Assembly: GCA_964556895.1 (NCBI GenBank)
Contig: CAZKYC010000011.1
Location: forward strand, 9,103 to 73,102
DNA from: Hinthialibacter sp964556895
Lineage (GTDB): Bacteria; Hinthialibacterota; Hinthialibacteria; Hinthialibacterales; Hinthialibacteraceae
DNA: 64,000 nt
Direction of reading: 5' to 3'
Part shown: positions 18,401 to 25,654 of the stretch, piece after piece
Position numbering within the stretch: the first letter of the stretch is position 1
How the letters are laid out: every line of letters begins with the position of its first letter
Made by a program: the position numbers and the translations under genes
Notes under the pieces: generated by a model
The model's database searches: none
The model's input: the letters and a program-made list of their open reading frames with translations, nothing else
Told to the model about the DNA's origin: nothing

Positions 18401-18643
18401 CGGGAACTCCATTTCGGCCTTGCCGCCCGGACCTGTCCAGTCGATTTCGGGGCTGAGAAATGGCAATTTATCTTGATAATAGTTTTGGGCGATGGCGGCG
18501 GTTTCGGTCTGGCGCCAATAGTTCAGATCATAGAGCGGCGAGGCCAGCCCCCAACAGCGAAGCCAAACCGCCACGAGCAGTATGATCCAAAACCAGCGCG
18601 TGAACGCGGGTTGGTAAGCGGGTTGATTGGTTTGAGAAGTCAT
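15410..18643 (-). CDS. PMT/ArnT-type membrane glycosyltransferase with long C-terminal extracytoplasmic region
   Basis: A 1077-residue protein. Residues about 15-385 contain roughly ten membrane helices of the PMT_2/ArnT fold, with the acidic first periplasmic loop DLNYWRQTETAAIAQNYYQD where the catalytic Asp/Glu sits. These enzymes transfer sugars from polyprenyl-phosphate donors outside the inner membrane. Residues about 385-1077 are soluble and not a known part of the family. The last ~220 residues contain repeating short beta motifs (GVAAAAWTPQTG, GYYVVDNRGGIHSYGD, WTLIDLLGGTHVF) suggesting a beta-propeller. The usual length is 500-700. It lies 42 bp downstream of the zinc-ribbon gene, probably co-transcribed. 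Confidence 0.75.
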   Translation of the reverse strand: MTSQTNQPAYQPAFTRWFWIILLVAVWLRCWGLASPLYDLNYWRQTETAAIAQNYYQDKLPFLSPEIDWTGPGGKAEMEFPLFPYLVSLLYQAFGFWDGFGRIMSILCSLGVIISLWMIARKLFDGWTAVFAAGVFAVSPLAVFFGRTFQPDMMMLAASAGSVACLFYWNGKWTDIRFYASALLLALGISLKPTCVLFAPALGAVFYQRLGLKCAFHPKTLLYAALTLVPPALWYWRAHTFYLETGTTFIRHYVDFSFETTFFLFWRDPDYWPIVGQRIGIETLVYIGVLFALLGLAPAMVKQRRLFCLALLLVVPGLYLGVPGHHHGHHYYSLPSVFVLSLFAGAGLAWAGSQIQRWASPAWFMLVLAAMGYLSMNYMIKQHWYDQLYMFYHDAVDLRDELPDAPIAVFDELNHTPEFFYFANRKGWRRMRNANDWVDDSQWVEQAKNKGAQALVWNNESFANHPIKHLSNHPTGQYVWSHYEVQELGYRHFVARFDKPIFGDYAIRPFLSSRVAMPHSSMPHYEFREELPLNEWKDADAILFDFHHVTLEERHEILKVYDDLVEEGYAVARQDGGRIFFQHDQERSVQPHALDAAAAGHWVAGSTPMERISFGVLEAGRYRISIQFAGQDLQAPVRVYAMTPDGEIRSHRNLEIEHLPHIDEGERPAIFLNLPHATGIVVGANSGDLAYKLASAVCVPDMQCITPDQVFQAESLYINQAKVVSDPDADRGAALWGWATDVGRFFCHGPFFQLPDGTYEGGFRLRTPREWSEWDVVVGFHEGNIVWQKVVPMTTKRLPTKYSELTVRATVPESYVLETRAYLYEDSEVMLDTIRIGQRMRKPVLWATGEAIAEYKTEDGLNQISANGVISNTTGDYLQKMLFIEGGVAAAAWTPQTGLRVVDEMGRVFNGANEMVWYAPWATKEPIIQYALSADGRADGFIAYDGMLYLHQDSETRAFEIETRPYPVRKVLIYDGQSAHVLFGNGFVATVGNAEHIENTPDFFGDAARALVKTPRGYYVVDNRGGIHSYGDAPKIITPYYQEIDWIVDAKRDDDGQWTLIDLLGGTHVFNEEDRMQ

Positions 18644-18685
18644 ATTGAGGCGAGTAAAGCATACTACACAAAAAAGCCAAGCCGT

Positions 18686-19480
18686 TTATACGATAGGTTG
18701 TTCTTTCCGCGCATGCATCCCGCTTCGCTTCGGTTCATCTTGCGGCAAGAGAGACGGCGGTTTGTTTCCCTGCATGGCTTTCATGACCGCCATTTTTGGG
18801 TCTTTGCGGCAGTCTTCACAATATTCAACGCCGACCGCCACTTCGGCGCCGCAGGCGATACACTCATCTTTGGGGCGGTCAATCTGGATCAGGCCTTTTT
18901 TTTCAAGCGACAACATCATTTCATAGATGACCTGCCTGGCGTCAGTTTGGGCGCTGCTGATTTTGTAGATGCTGAAAACGGTATCGGTGACATCATCGTC
19001 TAAATCAGCCCCGTCTGGTTTCATCAGGGCATAGAGCGTGTCGCGCAGGATGCTGTAGGTGGGCGACTCAATCACTTGTTGAACGCCGGCGCCTTCTTCG
19101 CCGTGAAGATAGTCTGCATTGCAATAGGCGCATAAATGCGCGAACCACATCCCAGAGGTTTTGACCAGATGCGGATATTTGCGCATGCGGCGGATTAATT
19201 CAACAGGAAATTCATCAAGCGAAGACGCCACCATTAGTTCACGCGTACTGGTCTTGCTGGCTTCGTCTTTTTTCTCTTGCTTGACATTGCCTTGTAACAA
19301 AACAAGTTGGCGCAACACAGCCAGTACGACCCCGATTTCCTGGCGCCCACACATCGAACACATCGCGATAGAACTTGCGCTGTCCTGGCCGCAGTACATA
19401 CAGCGAGGCCCTGTCTCGCTTAGGTCAATTTGAAGCGCGTCAAATGGGCTTGATTCAGGCATTCTGATTCCAACACTCAT
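18686..19480 (-). CDS. Zinc-ribbon protein of unknown function
   Basis: 264 residues with three cysteine clusters: CMYCGQDSASSIAMCSMC (about residues 27-44), CAYC near residue 123, and CIACGAEVAVGVEYCEDC near residues 222-239. These form zinc ribbons of the rubredoxin-knuckle kind. The middle is helical with charged segments and no recognised enzyme motif. No signal peptide is present, so it is cytoplasmic. It precedes the large PMT-type gene by 42 bp on the same strand. I do not recognise the family. Confidence 0.7.
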   Translation of the reverse strand: MSVGIRMPESSPFDALQIDLSETGPRCMYCGQDSASSIAMCSMCGRQEIGVVLAVLRQLVLLQGNVKQEKKDEASKTSTRELMVASSLDEFPVELIRRMRKYPHLVKTSGMWFAHLCAYCNADYLHGEEGAGVQQVIESPTYSILRDTLYALMKPDGADLDDDVTDTVFSIYKISSAQTDARQVIYEMMLSLEKKGLIQIDRPKDECIACGAEVAVGVEYCEDCRKDPKMAVMKAMQGNKPPSLLPQDEPKRSGMHARKEQPIV

Positions 19481-19496
19481 TCAATAAGAAAGGTTC

Positions 19497-19608
19497 TATA
19501 GTGGTTGCCAGGATTATGTGCGGATTGAGTTTACATAGCTGTATCAATCGCTGTCCGCCGCGGTGGATACGGGTGCGCTTTACGCACATTTTTTTGACAA
19601 ACGCTCTA
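19497..19608 (-). mobile_element. Family-2 MITE-like element, full-length copy
   Basis: Begins TATAGTGGTTGCC and ends GACAAACGCTCTA. The two ends are imperfect inverted repeats (9 of 13 positions), flanked by TA. A central palindrome GTCCGCCGCGGTGGA is present. The same unit in reverse orientation is at 63807-63917. TA flanks are as produced by IS630/Tc1-type transposases (inference). It is non-coding and lies just upstream of the zinc-ribbon gene. Confidence 0.75.
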
Positions 19609-19653
19609 TCTGATTTGTATTGTAACAATCGCAGAGGTTTCGTGGAATGATTC

Positions 19654-19927
19654 TAATTAAAGGTTCTTCCGATATTTGAGCACTTCCCTTGCTGGATGAC
19701 CTGGAATTTGGTCAAAAACGATATTCGTCCTATCAATAATAGACAATCCAACTCAGGCATGGGTGCAACTCTGTGAGCGCCTGTGCAACAAAGCGGAGCG
19801 GCGCCGAAGCGAGCAGAGTTGTACCCATGCCAAATACAACGATAAAAAAATCATGCTTGAGATCGTGTCTGAAAATTTTTATTCAATTTGCGAGAACGTA
19901 TCCAAATCCCGGATGAGCCTAATTAAA
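19654..19927 (-). mobile_element. Family-1 MITE-like element, copy B, with 8-bp target duplication
   Basis: The element proper spans 19662-19919 (258 bp), reverse orientation relative to copy A: it begins GGTTCTTCCGATATTTG and ends GGATGAGCC. It is flanked by a perfect TAATTAAA repeat at 19654-19661 and 19920-19927. The internal hairpin is at 19756-19831. Its loop differs slightly from copy A (CAACAAAGCGGAGCGGCGCC), and the pairing is preserved. Confidence 0.85.
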
Positions 19928-20053
19928 TTATCAGGCATAAATAAATAGAGATTTTTGGCGTCAGGAAGGCGATATACACAAATTACAACTTTTTACATCT
20001 CATATTGGGCGCTGCCCGTGTTCTTTCGTACACTACTCAGAAGAGGTGTTCTT

Positions 20054-21049
20054 ATGATTGAACCAGTATCCCCTAGCGTCTCTAATCCATCAGTAGATGA
20101 AGCAGCCGCGTTGTATTACGCCGAGAGAATTCTCGAACTGTCGAACCTTGGTTTCTACCTGCTCGCCCAGCAACGATTTCAAACCTATGAAAACTGCTTG
20201 CGCTCCATGTTGAGCGATGAGGTGTTCTCAAGCCTCAAACAGAGGATGGCCAAAACTGACGACTGGTCTCAAAAAAAAGAAGACAACCTGATGGCGCGAA
20301 TGAAAGACGCCGTTGAATTTAATGAGTATAAAGCGGTACACGACTGCGCCCACGAGATTCTGCTGCATCACAATCATCGCGCTGACCGCTGCCCAACTCA
20401 TTATATCTGCGACGAAGTGATTGAAGCGCTCTCTGAGAACAACGCGATGTTTATTGAGCCGGGCGAGATCGCCATCAACACCAGCATCAACGCCGAGGTG
20501 GAGTTTATTGTTGAACAACGCCGCAGCGGCAACGACGGGCGAAACCCTCAAGGCAACCCCGGCTTTTATTGGACCGACGCTCTCAACCGAAAATTTCGCG
20601 GCTTCATCAAACAGGTCGACCACGTGAACGTCGGCGAGAAACTCAAACTCAAAGTGACGAACATACCCGGACTCACCATTAACTCAAAAGACCAGACTGA
20701 ACAGATTTTATATCTCGAACCGCGCGTCTCGCCCGGCGATATCATCGAAGTCAAACTGTCGAGCCTGTCTCACACCCAAAATAGTTTTACCTTCAGACAC
20801 CATTCGTATGACGGGTTTTTGTGGTTTAAACGGCGCGGGGTGAACAAAGAGATATTTAATGAACGGACGCTTCGCTCTAATGACAAACTCTTGGTGAAGG
20901 TGCTCTATACCACCAACGAAGAGCGCCGTTCGTCAAAAGGAAACATAACCCGGCTGGGCGTAATCAAGGCGATTCCGTTTAAACGCATCGATCAACAACC
21001 GTCCCCGCAGGAACGTCTAAGTATTGGCGCTGCCAGCGTTCCAAGCTGA
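20054..21049 (+). CDS. Hypothetical protein, possible TRAM-like C-terminal domain
   Basis: 331 residues from the ATG at 20054, which is preceded by AGAGGTG; an in-frame upstream start at 19955 would add 33 residues without a ribosome site. The N-terminal half is helical and charged, with a His/Cys-rich patch (VHDCAHEILLHHNHRADRCP). Residues about 180-310 look beta-rich, with FRGFIKQVDHVNVGEKLKLKV resembling TRAM/OB folds. There is no signal peptide. Its last 71 bp overlap the convergent asnB end. I do not recognise the family. Confidence 0.65.
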   Translation: MIEPVSPSVSNPSVDEAAALYYAERILELSNLGFYLLAQQRFQTYENCLRSMLSDEVFSSLKQRMAKTDDWSQKKEDNLMARMKDAVEFNEYKAVHDCAHEILLHHNHRADRCPTHYICDEVIEALSENNAMFIEPGEIAINTSINAEVEFIVEQRRSGNDGRNPQGNPGFYWTDALNRKFRGFIKQVDHVNVGEKLKLKVTNIPGLTINSKDQTEQILYLEPRVSPGDIIEVKLSSLSHTQNSFTFRHHSYDGFLWFKRRGVNKEIFNERTLRSNDKLLVKVLYTTNEERRSSKGNITRLGVIKAIPFKRIDQQPSPQERLSIGAASVPS

Positions 21050-22910
21050 GAAGGATCCACAACTGATTGTTAAGGTCTCTTTTGCCAGAGCAATGATCAT
21101 CAATTAATCCGCGAACCGAAGCGGGGTCAAACAGGCCCCGCTTTTTTAATGCCCCTTCAGAGCAGGCGTCTTCGATCACATCTCTCAACTCATGTTTAAA
21201 CCACTCGCCCACAGGTACGTCAAAGCCATGCTTTCTGCGATGAAGAATCGAGTCGGGCAGGCGGCCGGTGAAGGCTTCTTTGAGAAGCCATTTGGTCGTC
21301 TTATCGCGCAGTTTGACGCTGCCAGGCAGCGAAAACGCATATTCGACAAGTTTGTGGTCTAAAAACGGGACGCGCACTTCAAGGGAATGCAGCATCGACA
21401 TGCGGTCGACCTTGGTCAGCATGTCGTCGGGCAAGTTGTGGCGAAGGTCGGTCCACAACATCTTGTTGAGGACGTCGGGCTGGTCGATTGAGTCGAACAA
21501 CCTGCGGCGAAATTCACGCGGAGCGTCAAAATGAATTGAAGAAAACACGTCTTTGTGAAGCACGCGTTTTCGCAGCGAATCTTCGAAATGGACCGCCCAG
21601 CCCAAATGGCGCATGAACGGGTCTGGATCAAGCCCGCGAAAGAATTTTTTGATCTGGCGCAGCATGTCCATCGCCGTCCCCGCGCGCGATTCAGGCAAAA
21701 CGCCCAGCGCAATCTGAGAAAGCATGGACAAGACCGGGGCTGGCAGCCATGAGACATAACGGCGAAAATATTCGCCTTGATATTTTCGATATCCGGCCAA
21801 CAGTTCATCGCCGCCGTCGCCAGACATGACAACTTTCACCTGCTCTGCCGCCAGTTTTGAGACGAAATATACGGGCAGACAAGACGAGTCAGCCAGCGGC
21901 TCGTCGAGTTGCCAGGTGATGTCATCAAGCGCGTTCAATAGATCGTTGGGTTGAAGGCGCAAGACGGTATGGTCTGTCTGGAATTGTTTCGCGACAGATT
22001 CAGCATGTTGAGTTTCATCAAATAGGGCGTGACCCTCAAACCCAATCGAGAACGTCTTAAATCCAGGGCCGATTTCTTCATGCATTAACGCAACCAACAC
22101 GCTCGAATCGACCCCGCCCGACAAAAACGCGCCAACGGGGACATCCGCCATCAAATGAGAGCGCACCGTGTCGCGCAAGCATTCACGCAATCCGGAGACC
22201 ATGTCATCGACGGAGGCGTCGCTCAGGTGGAACGATTTCTCAGGCGTCCAGTACATGCGGCGGCTGACTTCGCCGTCGCGCCAGACCAACAGTTCGCCTG
22301 GATGCATCTTCTCAACGCCTTTGAGCAACGAATAAGGAGGCGACGAGGCCAGATAGCCCAAGTAGAAGTTGAGGCCATTCACGTCTATCTCGCGCGGAAC
22401 GTCAGGGTCGCACAAAATTGACTTGATTTCAGATCCAAACCGTAATCCCGCGCCGTCGCGTTGAATGTACAGCGGTTTGATGCCCAAGCGGTCTCGGGCG
22501 AGAACCAACTTGCGCTCGTTTTTGTCCCACAACGCCAGCGCAAACATGCCTTGGATGTGTTCGATAAAGCCCTCGCCCCACTCGCGGTAACTGTGAAGCA
22601 GGCTCTCGGTGTCAGCGCTGGTTCGGTATTGGTGGCCTTTGAGTTCGAGATAGTTTCGTAATTCGGGATGGTTGTATATCTCGCCGTTATACGCGACCCA
22701 TACGGTTTCGTCCTCGGTTGACATGGGCATGTGGCCGTCGCCCAGACCGACGATTGACAGGCGCCGCGACCCCAGGCCGACGGGCCCATCAATATAATGG
22801 CCCTCGTCATCAGGCCCGCGATGGTGAATGACATCGGTCATACGCTTCAAGAGCGCATGGTCGGGCGAGCGCTGAGGGTCAGTATAGATAAGGCCGCAAA
22901 TTCCACACAT
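20979..22910 (-). CDS. asnB: Asparagine synthase (glutamine-hydrolysing)
   Basis: Makes asparagine, or amidates a related carboxylate, with ATP and glutamine. The start at 22910 gives MCGICGLIY, exposing the essential catalytic Cys2 after Met removal; an upstream in-frame start at 22928 would block it. The glutaminase domain has HHRGPDDEG and YNGEIYNH. The synthetase domain has the PPi-loop FLSGGVDSS and MSGDGGDELLAGY. Length is about 643 aa. Such AsnB homologues are often tied to cell-surface polysaccharide loci; here it stands between an unknown protein and an acetyltransferase. The 3' end overlaps the convergent gene by 71 bp. Confidence 0.92.
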   Translation of the reverse strand: MCGICGLIYTDPQRSPDHALLKRMTDVIHHRGPDDEGHYIDGPVGLGSRRLSIVGLGDGHMPMSTEDETVWVAYNGEIYNHPELRNYLELKGHQYRTSADTESLLHSYREWGEGFIEHIQGMFALALWDKNERKLVLARDRLGIKPLYIQRDGAGLRFGSEIKSILCDPDVPREIDVNGLNFYLGYLASSPPYSLLKGVEKMHPGELLVWRDGEVSRRMYWTPEKSFHLSDASVDDMVSGLRECLRDTVRSHLMADVPVGAFLSGGVDSSVLVALMHEEIGPGFKTFSIGFEGHALFDETQHAESVAKQFQTDHTVLRLQPNDLLNALDDITWQLDEPLADSSCLPVYFVSKLAAEQVKVVMSGDGGDELLAGYRKYQGEYFRRYVSWLPAPVLSMLSQIALGVLPESRAGTAMDMLRQIKKFFRGLDPDPFMRHLGWAVHFEDSLRKRVLHKDVFSSIHFDAPREFRRRLFDSIDQPDVLNKMLWTDLRHNLPDDMLTKVDRMSMLHSLEVRVPFLDHKLVEYAFSLPGSVKLRDKTTKWLLKEAFTGRLPDSILHRRKHGFDVPVGEWFKHELRDVIEDACSEGALKKRGLFDPASVRGLIDDHCSGKRDLNNQLWILLSLERWQRQYLDVPAGTVVDRCV

Positions 22911-23076
22911 AAATGAATTTGGCTCCACATTCAGATAGTCAGTATGATGACGGTCTCTGGGGCTGAATCAAGCAGCAGTGAATTGGTTACAATTGGTGGA
23001 ATTCGTCTTTTCCATTTTCAAGTCCGTGATACACTTTGGTTTGCATTGATATAAACAGAGACGATAGGCCATAGCG

Positions 23077-23610
23077 ATGGGCATTCGCCGCGCTAAAATT
23101 AACGACGTTCGCCGCATTAAACAGTTGATTGACGAGAACATGCAAGAAGGCTTCATGTTGCCGCGTCCACTCAACGAACTGTATGAAAATGTGCGCGAAT
23201 TTTTTGTGTGGGACGAAGACGGATTGGTGCAGGGCTGCGCGGGGTTACACATCTTCTGGGCTGACCTGGCAGAGATCAAATCACTGGCAGTTGACCCAAC
23301 CGGACGTGGTAAAGGCTGGGGCAAAGCGCTTGTTGAGGCTTGTTTAAATGATGCGCGCGACCAACAAATCTCGCGTGTATTCGCCTTGACCCAGATCCCC
23401 GATTTCTTCATCAACCTGGGCTTTGACCAAGTCGAAAAAGACCAGTTTCCCCACAAGGTATGGGCGGAATGTATGCGTTGTCCGAAGTTTCAAACTTGCG
23501 ATGAGGTGGCGGTCTGCGTTACGGTCTGCGACCCCCTGGACAGCGAACCGTCGTTCGCCCATTATGGGCCTAAGTCGTTGCCGATTGCGTTTCCGAATCC
23601 GAAAGGGTAA
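23077..23610 (+). CDS. GNAT acetyltransferase of the short ArgA/N-acetylglutamate synthase type
   Basis: 177 residues with the acetyl-CoA loop GRGKGWGKALVEACL preceded by AEIKSLAVDPTGRG. The C-terminal half reads VFALTQIPDFFINLGFDQVEK then PHKVWAECMRCPKFQTCDE. That ALT-pe-FF-LGF and CPKFxxCDE pattern is characteristic of stand-alone GNAT N-acetylglutamate synthases of arginine synthesis. No other arg genes lie nearby. The stop is 3 bp before the first BMC-P gene, so it heads the shell-protein operon. Whether it serves arginine synthesis or the compartment is open. Confidence 0.8.
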   Translation: MGIRRAKINDVRRIKQLIDENMQEGFMLPRPLNELYENVREFFVWDEDGLVQGCAGLHIFWADLAEIKSLAVDPTGRGKGWGKALVEACLNDARDQQISRVFALTQIPDFFINLGFDQVEKDQFPHKVWAECMRCPKFQTCDEVAVCVTVCDPLDSEPSFAHYGPKSLPIAFPNPKG

Positions 23611-23613
23611 ATC

Positions 23614-23925
23614 ATGATTGTGGCAAAAGTGGCAGGCACAGTGGTTTCAACCCAAAAAGACCCCAAACTGGAGGGGCTGAAACTTCTTTTAATTCAAACA
23701 CTAACAACCGATATGAAACCAACCGGAAATTTCATCGTCGCGGCTGACGCGGTCGGCGCCGGATACGGCGAAATCGTCTTGTGCGCGGCGGGGTCGTCAG
23801 CGCGGTTGACCGATAACACCAAAGGGCTGCCTGTCGACTTGGCGACGATCGCGATTGTTGATTCGCTCGAAGTTGAAGGCGAGTATATTTATCAAAAACA
23901 TCAGCCCGAACTGGCGGCGACCTGA
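23614..23925 (+). CDS. Bacterial microcompartment vertex protein (EutN/CcmL, BMC-P) 1
   Basis: 103 residues of the EutN/CcmL family, whose pentamers cap the vertices of protein microcompartments. Diagnostic pattern: VAGTVVSTQKDPKLEGLKLLLIQ at the start (interrupted match to GxVVaTxKxxxLxGxkLl), the central AADAVGAGYGE and the terminal TIAIVDSLEV. It follows the acetyltransferase by 3 bp and precedes the next BMC-P by 2 bp. No BMC-H hexamer gene or encapsulated enzyme occurs in this window. Confidence 0.9.
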   Translation: MIVAKVAGTVVSTQKDPKLEGLKLLLIQTLTTDMKPTGNFIVAADAVGAGYGEIVLCAAGSSARLTDNTKGLPVDLATIAIVDSLEVEGEYIYQKHQPELAAT

Positions 23926-23927
23926 TC

Positions 23928-24206
23928 ATGTTTTTAGGCAAAGTCATCGGCTCAACCTGGGCCACCCAAAAAGACCCCAGCATGGAAGGCATGAGTTTTC
24001 TGGTCGTCCAACCGCTGAACCATAAACGCGAACCCATCGGCAAACCCTTGGTTGCGATTGACCCGGAAAACCAGGCGGGCAAGGGCGAAACCATCTTTTA
24101 TGTCGAAAGCGGCGACGCCGCCCAAGTTCGCGAAGGTCACACCATGCCGTCTGACGCGACCATTGTCGGCATCGTTGATTCATTATCAACGGACGTGAAA
24201 TCATGA
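23928..24206 (+). CDS. Bacterial microcompartment vertex protein (EutN/CcmL, BMC-P) 2
   Basis: 92 residues, second of three tandem BMC-P proteins. It opens MFLGKVIGSTWATQKDPSMEG, has LVAIDPENQAGKGE where most members have vDxVGAGxGE, and ends TIVGIVDSLS. The changed central loop suggests it differs in the pentamer pore or contacts. Its stop overlaps the next start by 4 bp (24203-24206), indicating translational coupling. Confidence 0.88.
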   Translation: MFLGKVIGSTWATQKDPSMEGMSFLVVQPLNHKREPIGKPLVAIDPENQAGKGETIFYVESGDAAQVREGHTMPSDATIVGIVDSLSTDVKS

Positions 24207-24517
24207 GATTGGCCCGAGTTGTCGGAAGCGTCGTCGCAACGCTCAAACATGAAGCCTATGAAGGCCGCACCTTGTTAATGGTCGAGCCGGTTGACCCACA
24301 CGGAAAGCCCTCAGGCGCGCCACAGGTAGCCGTCGACTATGTGGGCGCTGGAATTGATGAATATGTCATTCTGGGCGGGGCGCCGGGGCAGGCGAAAGAT
24401 GTGTTTGATATTGAAGTCGCACCAATTCGCGAAATGGTGATGGGCATCATCGACGAAGTCGAGTTTGAACACCAGGTTACCCTGCGCGCCTCTGACTCAG
24501 ACAACCCACAAGAGTAG
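24203..24517 (+). CDS. Bacterial microcompartment vertex protein (EutN/CcmL, BMC-P) 3
   Basis: 104 residues, closest of the three to the textbook BMC-P pattern at its N-terminus: RLARVVGSVVATLKHEAYEG, LLMVEPVDPHGKPSG, AVDYVGAGIDEYV, and MGIIDEVE at the end. It terminates the four-gene operon; after it comes a 190-bp gap with a structured repeat. Three dissimilar vertex paralogues in one operon imply mixed or specialised vertices. Confidence 0.88.
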   Translation: MRLARVVGSVVATLKHEAYEGRTLLMVEPVDPHGKPSGAPQVAVDYVGAGIDEYVILGGAPGQAKDVFDIEVAPIREMVMGIIDEVEFEHQVTLRASDSDNPQE

Positions 24518-24620
24518 TTCTACGCTTCAGTTAAAACCAAACCGCTTCAAAGGCTGACCACCGCTTTTCGACGCCTTTTCATTGGCGACTAACCAATAAT
24601 TGCCCTCTCACATTGTAGCC

Positions 24621-24694
24621 CTGGGGATGTCTCTGGGAGCGCCTGTGTAAATGGGCCTGAAATCTCGCACTGAAGCGATCGGAGACATCCCCAG
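24621..24694 (-). repeat. Variant solo core hairpin related to family-1 MITE core
   Basis: Perfect 13-bp outer stem CTGGGGATGTCTC / GAGACATCCCCAG. The inner blocks GGGAGCGCCTGTG and GCACTGAAGCGA match the family-1 core hairpin in reverse orientation, but the outer stem sequence is entirely different. Pairing is kept while sequence changes, which points to selection on structure. It lies between the BMC-P operon and the convergent methyltransferase and could also terminate transcription. Confidence 0.7.
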
Positions 24695-24709
24695 AAACTT
24701 CAATCGAAT

Positions 24710-25654
24710 CTACTTCTTGTTGCGAAGAATGACGTAGTCTTGGCTGTTGTCGGGGCTTTCAATGAGATCGAGCGTGTCAAACCACTTCGTCCATTCTCGC
24801 TCAATATAGGGCTTGAGAATGAAGGCGTCGCCATAAGCGCCTAGGTCCCACTGGTCATAATAATCTTGGTTTTTGGGGTTTAGAAATTCTAAATTTTGAT
24901 AGGGAACAAACAAAAATCCATTTTGATTGAATGCATCGCGGTTTTTGTCTGTGTTGATTTCAGAATTCGACTTGTCAAACATTGCTTTGCCCTGGACGGT
25001 CAATACCAAAATCGCGCCGGGCTTCGTGATGCGATGCAATTCATCAAGCCAACTCAAATGCAGTTTCTTAGAAAAGTGGCTAAATACCGAATAGGAATAG
25101 GCTGCGTCAAAGGCCGAATCTGAAAATGGCGTAGGCGGATTTTCATTGATTGATCGAAAACGGGCGAAATCAATATTGGTTTCACACCATTTGATCGCGT
25201 CAGAATCGACGTCGGCGCCGTGGAAATTGCAGTCATACCCCCAGCGTGCAAAAAACCTCAGCAAACGCGAACAGCCGCAACCAAAATCTAACACGGATGA
25301 ATTTTGGCTGAAGTCAAACGAAGGGCTGCGGAGACATTCAATCATGCGCCGAGCGTCGACGATGCCACTGGTGTGAAAATTTTTTTCTGGGACGAATTCG
25401 CCCACCACCCGGTCTAACAAATAGCGGTCTGGCAGCGGATAAAGCGCCTCTTTGACCTCTTGATAATACTCTGAGCCAGACCACATCAACCAAAACCAAA
25501 AATCGTCGCTATCAGCGTCGGCAAACGACTCTTGCAAGTCAGGGCGAGAGTTCCATATCGAATGTTGGAGCGCTATCAGCGCGTCGATTCGCGGGAACGA
25601 TTGGGGTTGGGCCTCTTGGTCTATCACGGGTTGCTTAGACATACCCCAAGCCAT
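24710..25654 (-). CDS. Class I SAM-dependent methyltransferase
   Basis: 314 residues. The SAM-binding motif I is VLDFGCGCSRLLRFF (about residues 117-131), followed by GADVDSDAIKWC and the motif FDAAYSYSVFSHF. These are typical of Methyltransf_11/25 proteins. The target is not evident. The start at 25654 overlaps the upstream acetyltransferase by 20 bp; a second ATG at 25642 would reduce this to 8 bp. Coupled translation with that gene is likely, and some such pairs modify surface sugars (inference). Confidence 0.8.
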   Translation of the reverse strand: MAWGMSKQPVIDQEAQPQSFPRIDALIALQHSIWNSRPDLQESFADADSDDFWFWLMWSGSEYYQEVKEALYPLPDRYLLDRVVGEFVPEKNFHTSGIVDARRMIECLRSPSFDFSQNSSVLDFGCGCSRLLRFFARWGYDCNFHGADVDSDAIKWCETNIDFARFRSINENPPTPFSDSAFDAAYSYSVFSHFSKKLHLSWLDELHRITKPGAILVLTVQGKAMFDKSNSEINTDKNRDAFNQNGFLFVPYQNLEFLNPKNQDYYDQWDLGAYGDAFILKPYIEREWTKWFDTLDLIESPDNSQDYVILRNKK

